A DNA stretch of 47,228 bases from JAGTVG01 sp965365275 (GTDB taxonomy: Bacteria > Bacteroidota > Bacteroidia > Cytophagales > Cyclobacteriaceae), in the NCBI GenBank assembly GCA_965365275.1, contig CBDUBA010000025.1:1-47228 (forward strand), written 5' to 3'. Position numbers and translations under genes: made by a program. Under the pieces are notes generated by a model. It did not search any database and had not been told where the DNA came from. It saw nothing but the letters and a program-made list of their open reading frames with translations. Shown here in pieces: positions 9,622-17,709 of this stretch; position 1 is the first letter of the stretch; the number at the start of each line of letters is the position of its first letter.

Positions 9622-10407
9622 TTAAAGACTGTTCTCAAATTGAAATGTAGCATTGATGTAAGTATAGGAAACTTCCTGGTACACGGGTATGTTTGTATCA
9701 ATCCCAACGGCTATCCAGAGTTTTCCTTCTGCATCGGTGGCAGCATAAATCGGAAAATCAGAATTAGAACCATTCAGCATGATTGGTTTCTCACCAATAC
9801 CCGTATATTCCAGCCTTCCTATCATTGTCATATCCTGACCGCCCTGCTCATCTTCCCCTTTATCAAAATCGGTTATAACGACAGAGACATCCGGGTTATT
9901 CTCATCCTGTTCTACAATTGTTTTCGGTTCCATCTTGAATGCTCCAACTTTAAGGAAGGATCCGAATTCAAATTTATCCAAATCACCTGTATACTCTTCT
10001 TTAAGTTGAGAATTAAGTTCTACTTCGATTAGTATGGTATATCTTGAATTTGGTTGAAGGCCTGATATCTGCTGTTTTACAAACATAAATAAATCAGAAT
10101 TCGTAGCATAGCCACTTTGCTTAAAAGCGGAAACATTCCCAATAGATGCTGAAATGAACAAAGGACTCGGTCTATATTCCAATTTCATCGAATCCTCCAA
10201 GCCTTCCGGATAGTCAGCGAACTCTGCTATCCAACCCTCATCGCCTTCATCGAAAAAACTACGTTCCACCAACAATCCCCCCGGGGCTGCCGGATCATCA
10301 CTATCCAGACCACATCCAGACAAAAACAACGAGAACAACACCACAATACTCCCAAATCTAAACACATTCATAGTTTTAACATTAATTGACAACATTACAT
10401 TTTTCAT
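9622..10407 (-). CDS. Lipoprotein of unknown function
   Basis: The protein has a lipobox LSGC followed by GLDSDDP, so it is probably a lipoprotein. The signal peptide suggests that the internal ATG at 10371 (MNVFRFGSIVVLF) may be the real start, because the 12 residues upstream extend the n-region oddly; both starts are in frame. The mature part is beta-rich, with many Asp and Glu, and contains phrases such as FDEGDEGWIAEF and LQPNSRYTILIEVEL that suggest a carbohydrate-binding-like jelly-roll or fibronectin-like fold, but I cannot name a family. It lies between the barrel-partner gene and the LVIVD gene in one direction. Confidence 0.8.
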   Translation of the reverse strand: MKNVMLSINVKTMNVFRFGSIVVLFSLFLSGCGLDSDDPAAPGGLLVERSFFDEGDEGWIAEFADYPEGLEDSMKLEYRPSPLFISASIGNVSAFKQSGYATNSDLFMFVKQQISGLQPNSRYTILIEVELNSQLKEEYTGDLDKFEFGSFLKVGAFKMEPKTIVEQDENNPDVSVVITDFDKGEDEQGGQDMTMIGRLEYTGIGEKPIMLNGSNSDFPIYAATDAEGKLWIAVGIDTNIPVYQEVSYTYINATFQFENSL

Positions 10408-10442
10408 ATATTCAAATCACCTAAACGATTTAGCTCTATATT

Positions 10443-11945
10443 CTATTTAAAGACATAGGCTATGCCGGCAGAAATCATAAACGAAGACGGGCGACTGCTG
10501 AATGACGAAGTATTACTGGTCAATTCATTTAATCCAACCCTGTAGGATGGTTCAAGACTTATCTGATAATTCTTCAGAAAAGTGTAGTTTACCATGGTTC
10601 CAAACCTACCATTAAAATATACAGGATTATAAGGGGAGTCATCGCCAAGTTTATATTGAACCGGATCAAATAAGTTCTGTGAATCCTCAATGCTGTTTTT
10701 AATAAATATATCCGTACTGACTCCTGCCGTCATTAACCATTTGAATTTTTTATCCACCAGAAAATATCCAAAATTCACCGGAATTGTAACAAATTCAAAA
10801 GTACTGTTCAATCGGACCTCTGAATTCAATTCATTATAAGAATCTAGTCCTGATTCAGGACTGGCCCGTTCAATTACAATGGCATGATTAGCATATTTAG
10901 CATGACTTTCTGTCGGTTCTATATAAGTGTTTACGGACGTAGAACCAAAATTATGCTGGTAGCCTACTCCACTAAAGAGAACAAATTTCTTACTGAATTT
11001 ATATCCAAAATCCAATCCATATGAAACGGACATATCAGAATTATATCCTGATTCCTCAGGTTTGTAGGAAGCAAGAAAGTTCGATTGACTCTGGTGATCT
11101 GCACTTGCAGCATCAATTCGCTCTACAGAACCAAGTGTATTGGGAGTGGCGTCGGCCATAACATTCGAAGATCCGTTATAATTAATATTCGGATCAAAGA
11201 CACCGGAGGATACCATTATACCTGCCCATAATTTACTAGGATCTTCATCCTGCTCTTCAATTTCCAGAGGCACCAAGTATGGTTCATCAAATGGATTAAC
11301 TTTCTTCTCAAGATAAAATTTTCTCCCTGGTTTTTCATAAGGCACCTGGAATGATGATACAGGATGATACGATAAAACATCATAATTATTTAAATAACCT
11401 CCATCAGATACCAACTGTTTTTCAGGATTTTCCTGCTTGGATCCCTGGTTAGAAGTCAGGTATGCTAATACGCTTCCTGAGTTATCCTCAATTGTTTCCT
11501 TATTAAGTAAATTGCCAGATTGGATTGTAGAATTTGGATTGCCTCTTCTCAGATTAGTTTCAGAGGCGACCTGATCGATATCCGAAAGGCGACTATTACT
11601 TTCTTCTTCCATATCCATGAGACCACCAACACTTTCTTCTTGTATATCCCGGGAATCCGCCTTTTTATCGTCATTTTCAATTACAGCAGCAGGTGTGGTC
11701 GCGAGTTGTTCAGTTTCCTGGGTCGATATAAGATTATATAAACTATATGATCCAAACAACAAAGCCAGTAAGATAGAAGCTGCAGCAGTTATCTGATAAT
11801 AGAACAATTTCTTTTTATACCGTCTTATTTCACTTCCTGCCATCGAAGCATCAATTCTATCCCATACAGATACTTGAGGTGCTGCCTCAGCATCTTCAAA
11901 CTTTTCCTTCCATCTATTTTCGAAATTATCGTTCAGCTTCTTCAT
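10443..11945 (-). CDS. Sigma-factor partner: single-TM protein with outer-membrane barrel domain
   Basis: The N-terminus (MKKLNDNFENRWKEKFEDAE, then PQVSVWDRID) is a cytoplasmic segment typical of proteins encoded after ECF sigma factors in Bacteroidota. One TM segment follows (about residues 50-72, ITAAASILLALLFGSYSLY). Then comes a long acidic, Ser/Asn-rich linker (to about 200) and a C-terminal beta-barrel domain, ending FMISAGIAYVFK. I chose the ATG at 11945, not the TTG 21 bases upstream, because it gives the usual MKKLxxxF start; the ORF then overlaps the sigma gene by 20 bases. An anti-sigma role is an inference from position and topology; no zinc-binding HxxxCxxC motif is present, so it is not a ZAS-type anti-sigma. 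Confidence 0.85.
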   Translation of the reverse strand: MKKLNDNFENRWKEKFEDAEAAPQVSVWDRIDASMAGSEIRRYKKKLFYYQITAAASILLALLFGSYSLYNLISTQETEQLATTPAAVIENDDKKADSRDIQEESVGGLMDMEEESNSRLSDIDQVASETNLRRGNPNSTIQSGNLLNKETIEDNSGSVLAYLTSNQGSKQENPEKQLVSDGGYLNNYDVLSYHPVSSFQVPYEKPGRKFYLEKKVNPFDEPYLVPLEIEEQDEDPSKLWAGIMVSSGVFDPNINYNGSSNVMADATPNTLGSVERIDAASADHQSQSNFLASYKPEESGYNSDMSVSYGLDFGYKFSKKFVLFSGVGYQHNFGSTSVNTYIEPTESHAKYANHAIVIERASPESGLDSYNELNSEVRLNSTFEFVTIPVNFGYFLVDKKFKWLMTAGVSTDIFIKNSIEDSQNLFDPVQYKLGDDSPYNPVYFNGRFGTMVNYTFLKNYQISLEPSYRVGLNELTSNTSSFSSRPSSFMISAGIAYVFK

Positions 11946-12480
11946 AATTTCCTCTATCACTCTCAATTAATTTCAATTGCAACAAAGATTTAGCTCTTGA
12001 ATACTGGGATTTTGATGTCCCTTCACTAATTTTAAGTTGCTCAGCTATTTCTTTATGCGTGTATCCTTCAATTGCATAAAGGTTAAAAATAACCTGGCAT
12101 CCAAGTGGAAGATCCTGGATCATATTCAGCAATTCCTCATGATGAAAATTAGAAAGCGCTACATTTTCATCATAGGATACCTTCAAATGTTCTACATTGA
12201 CCATGGGGTATAAATACAACTTACTGCGTTGATAATTCAACGCAGTGTTTATGACTATTTTTTTAATCCAGGCCGCTACATTTGTATATTCTCTCAGATT
12301 TTTCAGGTTCTTAAATATTTTAATGAACGATTCCTGCAATATATCTTCTGCTTCCAAATCTGACTTTGAATATCTTAAACAGATCATCATCATCTTCGAT
12401 GCAAAAAGATCGTAAAGCTTTTTCTGAGCTTTCCGATCTTCAGCTATGCAGTCATTTATTAATTGTTTGAAATCCTCCAT
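11926..12480 (-). CDS. ECF-type RNA polymerase sigma factor
   Basis: The 184-residue protein has only sigma regions 2 and 4. Region 2 (about 10-80) includes the -10 recognition part DILQESFIKIFKNL and the following AWIKKIVINTALNY. Region 4 (about 115-172) includes the helix-turn-helix YTHKEIAEQLKISEGTSKSQ followed by SRAKSLL. Such factors redirect RNA polymerase to a small regulon, usually including their own operon. It heads the minus-strand operon sigma - barrel partner - lipoprotein - LVIVD lipoprotein - small barrel, an arrangement that suggests response to an envelope signal. The next gene starts inside its 3' end (20-base overlap), implying translational coupling. Confidence 0.93.
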   Translation of the reverse strand: MEDFKQLINDCIAEDRKAQKKLYDLFASKMMMICLRYSKSDLEAEDILQESFIKIFKNLKNLREYTNVAAWIKKIVINTALNYQRSKLYLYPMVNVEHLKVSYDENVALSNFHHEELLNMIQDLPLGCQVIFNLYAIEGYTHKEIAEQLKISEGTSKSQYSRAKSLLQLKLIESDRGNYEEAER

Positions 12481-12533
12481 TCAATGCCTGACATTGTATT
12501 GGCATCGATTTTTATCTAATGACACCAATATGA

Positions 12534-12541
12534 TATATTTG
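12534..12541 (+). promoter_or_regulatory. Possible -7 element for the T9SS plug gene
   Basis: TATATTTG fits TAnnTTTG and lies 46 bases before the ATG at 12588, in the divergent region shared with the sigma-factor gene. No well-spaced -33 TTG is seen. Confidence 0.35.
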
Positions 12542-12587
12542 GTTGGAAACTAAATTAATTTCTATTTTTATCGTTTAAAAATAACAA

Positions 12588-13886
12588 ATGAAAAAAGTAA
12601 CCTTCGTAATTTTCGCCCTTATTATCTTTTTTAACGACTATTCAACTAAAAAAGTCTATTCAAAAGCCAATAACCCTTTAAAGAGTAACACCGATCTCAA
12701 ATACAGGGATTTTATTTATAATCCCAATATAAAAACTGTAAATCTGTATTCCGACAAGAATATCAGATCAAAAATCGAGCCACCCGCGATCAACATTGGT
12801 TCACCTAACCAATTAATACTCGAATTTGATGAGTTATATCAGGATGCAAGATATTTTCAGGCAAAAATTTTACACTGTACCTGGGATTGGCAACCGTCAG
12901 ATATTCGATCTATTGAATACTTATCAGCTTATAATGAATTTGATATACTTGAATATGAATATAGTGTTTATTCCAGGATCCCCTACACACATTATACTTT
13001 TGTGTTACCAAGGGTCGTTCTTCCCGGCAATTATCTGCTTGTCGTATATGACAAAGATAATCCGGATGAACTGGCTTTTTCCAAACGATTCATGATGTAT
13101 GATCAGATAATAAACATTGCATATTCATATGGTGAATCCATGGGGGTCCAGGAAAAGAGGACCCATCAGCAAATCGATTTTGTCCTAAATTATAGCAGAA
13201 TTGATCTATTCAATCCGCAAAGAGATATAAAAGTAGTCGTCCGCCAGAATCAGTCATGGGTCACAGCAATATATAATTTAAAAGCAACTCAAATCGATGA
13301 ATTCAAGAAAGAATTAGAATACCGGCCTTTCAATCTTGAAAATAATTTTTTCGGAGGTAATGAATTCAGGTTTTTTGATCTCAATTCTGTGATCGCTCCC
13401 GGCAGAAATGTAGATCGTGTATTCATCAAGGAGGACAGGGTGGATGCATTTTTACTACAGGATAAGATTAGGAAAAGCGAATTTTACAGTATCTGGGAGG
13501 ATCTTAATGGGGGTTTTGTAATATCTAATATTGACGGGCAGGATCCCAGGCTTGAATCCAATTACGTTAACGTACATTTCTTCCTTCAATCTCCTCAAAA
13601 ACTAAACTCGGACATTTACATATTCGGAAAACTAAGCAATTATGACCTGCTCCCAGAATATAAAATGAAATACGATGATGAGTTGAAAGGCTACCGAGCA
13701 GATGCCCTATTAAAACAGGGATGGTATGATTATATATATTACACTCCTGATGATTTATACTCAGTTGAAGGGAGCCATTTTGAAACAGAGAACGATTACG
13801 AAATCCTTGTTTATATTAAACCTCAAGGTAGGACATATGATATTCTGGCTGGATATGTATCGTTCAATACTGGCCCAATGAACTAA
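12588..13886 (+). CDS. DUF5103 protein, type IX secretion plug-like
   Basis: The 432-residue protein has a signal peptide (KKVTFVIFALIIFF) followed by a beta-rich body. Segments such as YRDFIYNPNIKTV near 40, KILHCTWDWQPSDI near 100, an FVLPRVVLPGNYLLVVY strand pair near 143-160 and a final YIKPQGRTYDILAGY fit the DUF5103 family. One member of that family was found as the periplasmic plug that closes the SprA translocon pore in Flavobacterium. The role here, gating the T9SS pore, is inferred from the family. It fits with a large T9SS substrate at 20081-25819. No other T9SS machinery gene is in this window. Its stop codon overlaps that of the Cas6-like gene. Confidence 0.88.
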   Translation: MKKVTFVIFALIIFFNDYSTKKVYSKANNPLKSNTDLKYRDFIYNPNIKTVNLYSDKNIRSKIEPPAINIGSPNQLILEFDELYQDARYFQAKILHCTWDWQPSDIRSIEYLSAYNEFDILEYEYSVYSRIPYTHYTFVLPRVVLPGNYLLVVYDKDNPDELAFSKRFMMYDQIINIAYSYGESMGVQEKRTHQQIDFVLNYSRIDLFNPQRDIKVVVRQNQSWVTAIYNLKATQIDEFKKELEYRPFNLENNFFGGNEFRFFDLNSVIAPGRNVDRVFIKEDRVDAFLLQDKIRKSEFYSIWEDLNGGFVISNIDGQDPRLESNYVNVHFFLQSPQKLNSDIYIFGKLSNYDLLPEYKMKYDDELKGYRADALLKQGWYDYIYYTPDDLYSVEGSHFETENDYEILVYIKPQGRTYDILAGYVSFNTGPMN

Positions 13887-14686
13887 ATATAGTTCTCCAC
13901 TTTATATTCTTTAGTCCTTTTGGTAGGATCGATATTAGCAAGATCCAACATTCCAAATCCCTTATGCGTAAATGCACCTAAGCCCAGAATAAAGACAAAT
14001 TTCTGCACCTCAGGAGCAGCATATAAGGTAAAAGGAAAAGTATAACCGCGCACCTCATATTTAACATCCTGATCGAAAACAGGATAAATCCTAGCAAATT
14101 TCTTCTGGCTCTGTTCGATCTTCATAAGATAGGAATGATCAGGAACCAGTTGAAATTTAAAAAAGGTCTTTAGTTGCTCAGGTGTAAACAGTTTCGACTG
14201 GTTCATCCTGAGAATGGTGGATTCGTACAAAAGATCTGAAAACTCATCAGTCTCCGGATGAATAAATTTTTTACCTTCAGAATCGTTGAATTTTGGTGAT
14301 GTCAGTACTATTGGAGAAATACAGATGTACTTATTGACATTTTCAAAATCAATCATTTGTTCTTCCTCGACCATTTCAGGAATTAAAGTAAGATTCCCTA
14401 CCTCAAGCTGCGGGAAATCAAATACATTCTTCACAAAATAATCAATAAAGTCTTTATTCATGCATGAAATAACCAAGGTTACCCTGCTCGAAAAGAAATG
14501 TAATCCATTACGGCTGATCTTGGTCTGTCCTTTTAATCCCGAAAAGTTATATCCGGTATAGCTGAAGTATTCCTCTTTACCGCCTTTGAGCAAGATGCCC
14601 TTAATAAGTTGTGTAAGAAGATACTGATGATGAAATGGAACATATCCACCTTTATTTTTTAAAATAAAAATTAATCTGATCCTCAA
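13883..14686 (-). CDS. cas6: Orphan Cas6-like RAMP protein
   Basis: Cas6 enzymes cut CRISPR precursor RNA. This 267-residue protein has the expected two-part RAMP layout: an N-terminal ferredoxin-like half with VPFHHQYLLTQLI at about 16-28, and a C-terminal half with FPFTLYAAPEVQKF (about 219) and the glycine-rich loop GLGAFTHKGFG at 235-245, which is the most diagnostic family motif. By alignment with archaeal Cas6 (VPYNHQYYLQGLIY), the catalytic Tyr is Lys29 here, and the catalytic His and Lys region (41-48, FSYTGYNF) holds neither residue. There are no other cas genes and no repeat array in the window. The only start available is TTG at 14684-14686 since a stop codon lies just upstream. 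The stop overlaps the convergent plug gene by 4 bases. RNA binding without cleavage is an inference. Confidence 0.85.
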   Translation of the reverse strand: MRIRLIFILKNKGGYVPFHHQYLLTQLIKGILLKGGKEEYFSYTGYNFSGLKGQTKISRNGLHFFSSRVTLVISCMNKDFIDYFVKNVFDFPQLEVGNLTLIPEMVEEEQMIDFENVNKYICISPIVLTSPKFNDSEGKKFIHPETDEFSDLLYESTILRMNQSKLFTPEQLKTFFKFQLVPDHSYLMKIEQSQKKFARIYPVFDQDVKYEVRGYTFPFTLYAAPEVQKFVFILGLGAFTHKGFGMLDLANIDPTKRTKEYKVENYI

Positions 14687-14753
14687 TTCTCTAAAAATTT
14701 ATAAGTGTTAAAAAGTACTAGTAAAAATTTGCAATAGAAATGGATTTATTTTT

Positions 14754-14761
14754 CAAAAGTA
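14754..14761 (-). promoter_or_regulatory. Possible -7 element for the Cas6-like gene
   Basis: On the minus strand this reads TACTTTTG, matching TAnnTTTG, about 68 bases before the TTG start. It suggests the Cas6-like gene has its own promoter. No matching -33 box was found. The rest of the 224-base gap (14687-14910) is AT-rich with no repeat array, tRNA or ORF. Confidence 0.35.
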
Positions 14762-14910
14762 AACTAATAAGATAAAAAATTGTTTACATTTTCAATAAAA
14801 ATCTATCAAAATAGTGATTTTCTAATATAACGAAAAGTTTGACTATTAAATATAATTTTTCGGTCTATAAATTAATACTTTTTTTCAATATATTAAAATT
14901 CAGGAGCAAT

Positions 14911-16005
14911 TTATACATTAAACCTGAAATACATAACATCACCATCTTTAACAACATAATCTTTACCCTCAACAAATAATTTCCCGGCTTCTTTACAGGC
15001 ATTTTCACTCTTGTAGTTTAAATAATCATCATATTTTATAACTTCCGCACGAATAAATCCGCGTTCAAAGTCTGTATGTATAACCCCTGCTGCCTGAGGG
15101 GCTTTTGAACCTTTCCGTACTGTCCAGGCCCGTACTTCTTTCTCTCCGGCTGTGAAAAATGTTATCAGGTCTAGGATATTATAGCTTGCATGTATTAAAC
15201 GAATCAATCCTGATTCCTTTAAACCATATTCCTGAAGGAACATATACTTATCCTCCTCATCCAATTCAACAATTTGGGCTTCCAAAGACGCACAAATGGT
15301 TATGACCTCACGATTTGTGTCAGGTATAGAATCTTTCAATTGTCTGGTGTATTCATTATCATGTATCGATTCCTCATCAACATTGGCTACATAAATCTCG
15401 GGTTTAGAAGTTAACAACTGGAGTTCTTTTTTCAACAAAAGGTTCTCTGGCACACCCATTTCCATGGTCCTGATACTATTTCCTTTTTCAAGATGTTGTT
15501 TAGCTTTCTCCAGAATGATCATTTCCTTTTTTGATTTCGCATCTCCAGATTTAGCTGTTTTCTCAGTTTTCAAGATCCTTTTTTCGATGGTCTCGAGATC
15601 TTTTAACTGCAGTTCTGTTTCAATTATTTCCTTATCAGAAACCGGATCAATATTGCCATCCACATGAGCTATATTTTCATCTTCAAAGCATCGAATTACA
15701 TGAATTATAGCATCCACTTCTCTGATATTCGCTAAAAACTGGTTCCCCAATCCTTCGCCTTTACTGGCTCCCTTCACGAGACCGGCTATATCAACAAACT
15801 CGATTACTGTTGGAGTTATTTTCTTGGGATTTACAAGTTCAGCGAGCTTATTAATCCGCTCATCAGGCACTGTAATAATCCCCACATTTGGCTCGATCGT
15901 ACAAAAAGGGTAATTCGCAGCCTCGGCTTTTGCACTAGACAAGCAATTGAATAAGGTAGATTTACCTACATTTGGTAATCCAACTATCCCACAACGTAAT
16001 CCCAT
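14911..16005 (-). CDS. ychF: Ribosome-binding ATPase YchF/OLA1
   Basis: YchF is an Obg-family P-loop protein that prefers ATP over GTP and binds ribosomes. The 364-residue length is exact for the family. P-loop GLPNVGKST is at 9-17, switch region NYPFCTIEPNVG near 32-43, G3 DIAGLVKGASKGEGLGNQFL near 70-89, and the base-specificity motif reads NVDE (near 200) in place of NKxD, the signature of ATP preference. A coiled-coil insert occupies about 130-165. The C-terminal TGS domain is present (LITFFTAGEKEVRAW and AAGVIHTDFERGFIRAEV). It follows the permease gene by seven bases, so the two are co-transcribed. Confidence 0.97.
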   Translation of the reverse strand: MGLRCGIVGLPNVGKSTLFNCLSSAKAEAANYPFCTIEPNVGIITVPDERINKLAELVNPKKITPTVIEFVDIAGLVKGASKGEGLGNQFLANIREVDAIIHVIRCFEDENIAHVDGNIDPVSDKEIIETELQLKDLETIEKRILKTEKTAKSGDAKSKKEMIILEKAKQHLEKGNSIRTMEMGVPENLLLKKELQLLTSKPEIYVANVDEESIHDNEYTRQLKDSIPDTNREVITICASLEAQIVELDEEDKYMFLQEYGLKESGLIRLIHASYNILDLITFFTAGEKEVRAWTVRKGSKAPQAAGVIHTDFERGFIRAEVIKYDDYLNYKSENACKEAGKLFVEGKDYVVKDGDVMYFRFNV

Positions 16006-16012
16006 GCCTTAC

Positions 16013-17104
16013 TTAATTTTTAAAGATCTGATATTGTTTAAAACCACTGGTGAATTCGATAAAACTTACCCGGACGATGGTGTAAACAGGAATGGCTGCA
16101 ATCATGCCAATGATCCCTCCCAGTGTTGCCCCCACAAAAATAATAATAAAAATTTCCAAAGGATGTGCTTTTACACTTTTCGAAAAAATAAGAGGCTGAA
16201 ATACCAGGTTATCATTTATTTGAACGATCCCAAAAACAGTAATGATTTTCAGGATCATAAACAGCATATCATTCACTGAATTAAAGTCTAAAACCGACAA
16301 TGATATTACGATACCAAATGCCGCACCTAAAATAGGGCCCAGATAGGGAATCAGATTCGCTACAGCTGCAAAAAGAGCAATAGACGCTGCATACTTTACG
16401 CCTACTATAGATAAACCAATCGTGGCCAGGGTAAATATGGCAGTCATCTGGACAAGTAATCCGATAAGATAATTAGAAAGGAGTTTTTCAATTTTGGCAA
16501 AAGCAGTAATGACCATTTCAAAATAATTATTAGGAACCATTCTTAATGCGACCTTTCTGAAAATGCCTTTTTCATACAATAAGAAGAAAGTTATAAATAT
16601 CACCGCCATTATACCAATTGTAACACTACCGGCAACTGAAAAAAGATTATTAATGATCAGCCCGATATTGATCGCTCCGCCTTCATTGATGAACGCAGCA
16701 ATACTATCCTGAATATTGGTCATTAATGTTCCTTCAGGTTGATTGTATAAATTATTCTGGATCAAAAAATTCTCCAGATTATTGATTGGCACACTTACTT
16801 GTGAAATAATATTTTCATAGTTCAGTGATGAGAGAATTCCGATCTGCTCATTTATCAGCGGAATGAAAACTGAGATAAAAAGAAATAAAATTAAGATGAA
16901 TACTGCAAAAGAAGCCAGTACTGATAGTACTCTCGGAATATGTACCCGGTATACCTGGGCCTTATGAATATAATCGACTAATGGCCGTAGAATAGTAGCC
17001 AAAATTCCGGAAATAACCACATAAAAGAAAATGTTAGAAAAATACCATGCTAGGAAGATAAATAAGCTAATTCCCAGGATAATATAAATTATCGGTTTTC
17101 TCAT
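16013..17104 (-). CDS. AI-2E family (PerM/YdiK-like) permease
   Basis: The 363-residue protein has about eight hydrophobic segments in the AI-2E family layout: two at the N-terminus (IIYIILGISLFIFLAWYF and YVVISGILATILRPLVDYI), one near 60-85, a long extracytoplasmic loop (about 90-150), then five from about residue 155 on. The family motif region ANLIPYLGPILGAAFG is near 246-261. Proposed roles in the family range from export of small molecules to Na+/H+ exchange, so the substrate is not known here. It is the first gene of a two-gene unit with ychF, beginning about 18 bases after the terminator of the upstream DUF3276 gene. Confidence 0.92.
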   Translation of the reverse strand: MRKPIIYIILGISLFIFLAWYFSNIFFYVVISGILATILRPLVDYIHKAQVYRVHIPRVLSVLASFAVFILILFLFISVFIPLINEQIGILSSLNYENIISQVSVPINNLENFLIQNNLYNQPEGTLMTNIQDSIAAFINEGGAINIGLIINNLFSVAGSVTIGIMAVIFITFFLLYEKGIFRKVALRMVPNNYFEMVITAFAKIEKLLSNYLIGLLVQMTAIFTLATIGLSIVGVKYAASIALFAAVANLIPYLGPILGAAFGIVISLSVLDFNSVNDMLFMILKIITVFGIVQINDNLVFQPLIFSKSVKAHPLEIFIIIFVGATLGGIIGMIAAIPVYTIVRVSFIEFTSGFKQYQIFKN

Positions 17105-17122
17105 ACTTAAATAGTCAAGTTA

Positions 17123-17152
17123 AATAAAAAAGCCCTTGACGATATCAAGGGC
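17123..17152 (-). terminator. Rho-independent terminator after the DUF3276 gene
   Basis: On the minus strand, GCCCTTGA, a five-base loop and TCAAGGGC form a perfect eight-base-pair stem, followed at once by TTTTTTATTTA. It lies 21 bases past the DUF3276 stop codon and separates that gene from the permease-ychF unit. Confidence 0.85.
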
Positions 17153-17173
17153 CAACAATTCCATTTAATTTTT

Positions 17174-17512
17174 CTATTCCCACTTTAATTCACTTTCAGC
17201 CGAATCAGTCTTTTTTTCAGCTTTAGCCGATTCTAACTGAGAAAAATCATACTCAGGCAGCAATTCTGTCTTCACATGATCGATTGTCCCTTTTAGCGCA
17301 TCAACAAATTTGTCAAAATCCTCCTTATATAAAAAGATTTTGTGCTTCTCATAGTAATATCCCTCCTCCTTATAGCGCCTTTTACTTTCCGTAATCGTAA
17401 GGTAATAGTCATTAGACCTGGTGGATTTAACATCAAAAAAATACGTTCTCTTACCAGCTCTCACCCTCTGAGAGTAAATTTCATTTTTTCCATTTTCCTT
17501 GTTCTCTTCCAC
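17174..17512 (-). CDS. DUF3276 PUR-domain nucleic-acid-binding protein
   Basis: A 112-residue protein whose core, ENEIYSQRVRAGKRTYFFDVK (about 10-29) and YYLTITESKRRYKE (about 37-50) followed by HKIFLYKEDFDKFVDAL (about 57-73), is the single PUR-repeat fold of DUF3276 proteins, which are conserved in Bacteroidota. The homologous Borrelia protein binds DNA and RNA. The C-terminus is acidic and Lys-rich (about 88-112). The start is a GTG at 17510-17512; an in-frame stop upstream excludes a longer version. A promoter with both Bacteroidota boxes precedes it and a strong terminator follows, so it is a single-gene unit. Confidence 0.92.
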   Translation of the reverse strand: MEENKENGKNEIYSQRVRAGKRTYFFDVKSTRSNDYYLTITESKRRYKEEGYYYEKHKIFLYKEDFDKFVDALKGTIDHVKTELLPEYDFSQLESAKAEKKTDSAESELKWE

Positions 17513-17590
17513 AATCCTATTATTTTTGGTTGATTAAGAAACAAAATCCATAAAATCGAATTAAATATAGTATATTATTTAGGTAAGATG

Positions 17591-17622
17591 CAAATCTAAG
17601 GTAAATTAATGCTAAGAATCAA
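17591..17622 (-). promoter_or_regulatory. Bacteroidota-type promoter of the DUF3276 gene
   Basis: On the minus strand a TTG (-33 box), 21 bases and TAGATTTG (-7 box, TAnnTTTG) match the Bacteroidota housekeeping sigma factor consensus. It predicts a leader of about 70 bases before the GTG start. Confidence 0.5.
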
Positions 17623-17709
17623 GTATTTCGGATCAATCTACATTTACGCGTTTATACAAATTATGATATTTTTAAAATTTCAACTTTTTCTTGAAAACTT
17701 TGCAACGCA

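Noticed and set aside
10276..10285. C6G4 tract in the unknown lipoprotein gene as a phase switch
   Set aside because: The runs are shorter than seven and mixed, so slippage is less likely than in the tracts listed.
13883..14910. CRISPR array beside the Cas6-like gene
   Set aside because: I looked for 25-40 base direct repeats with spacers around the gene and in the 224-base gap and saw none.
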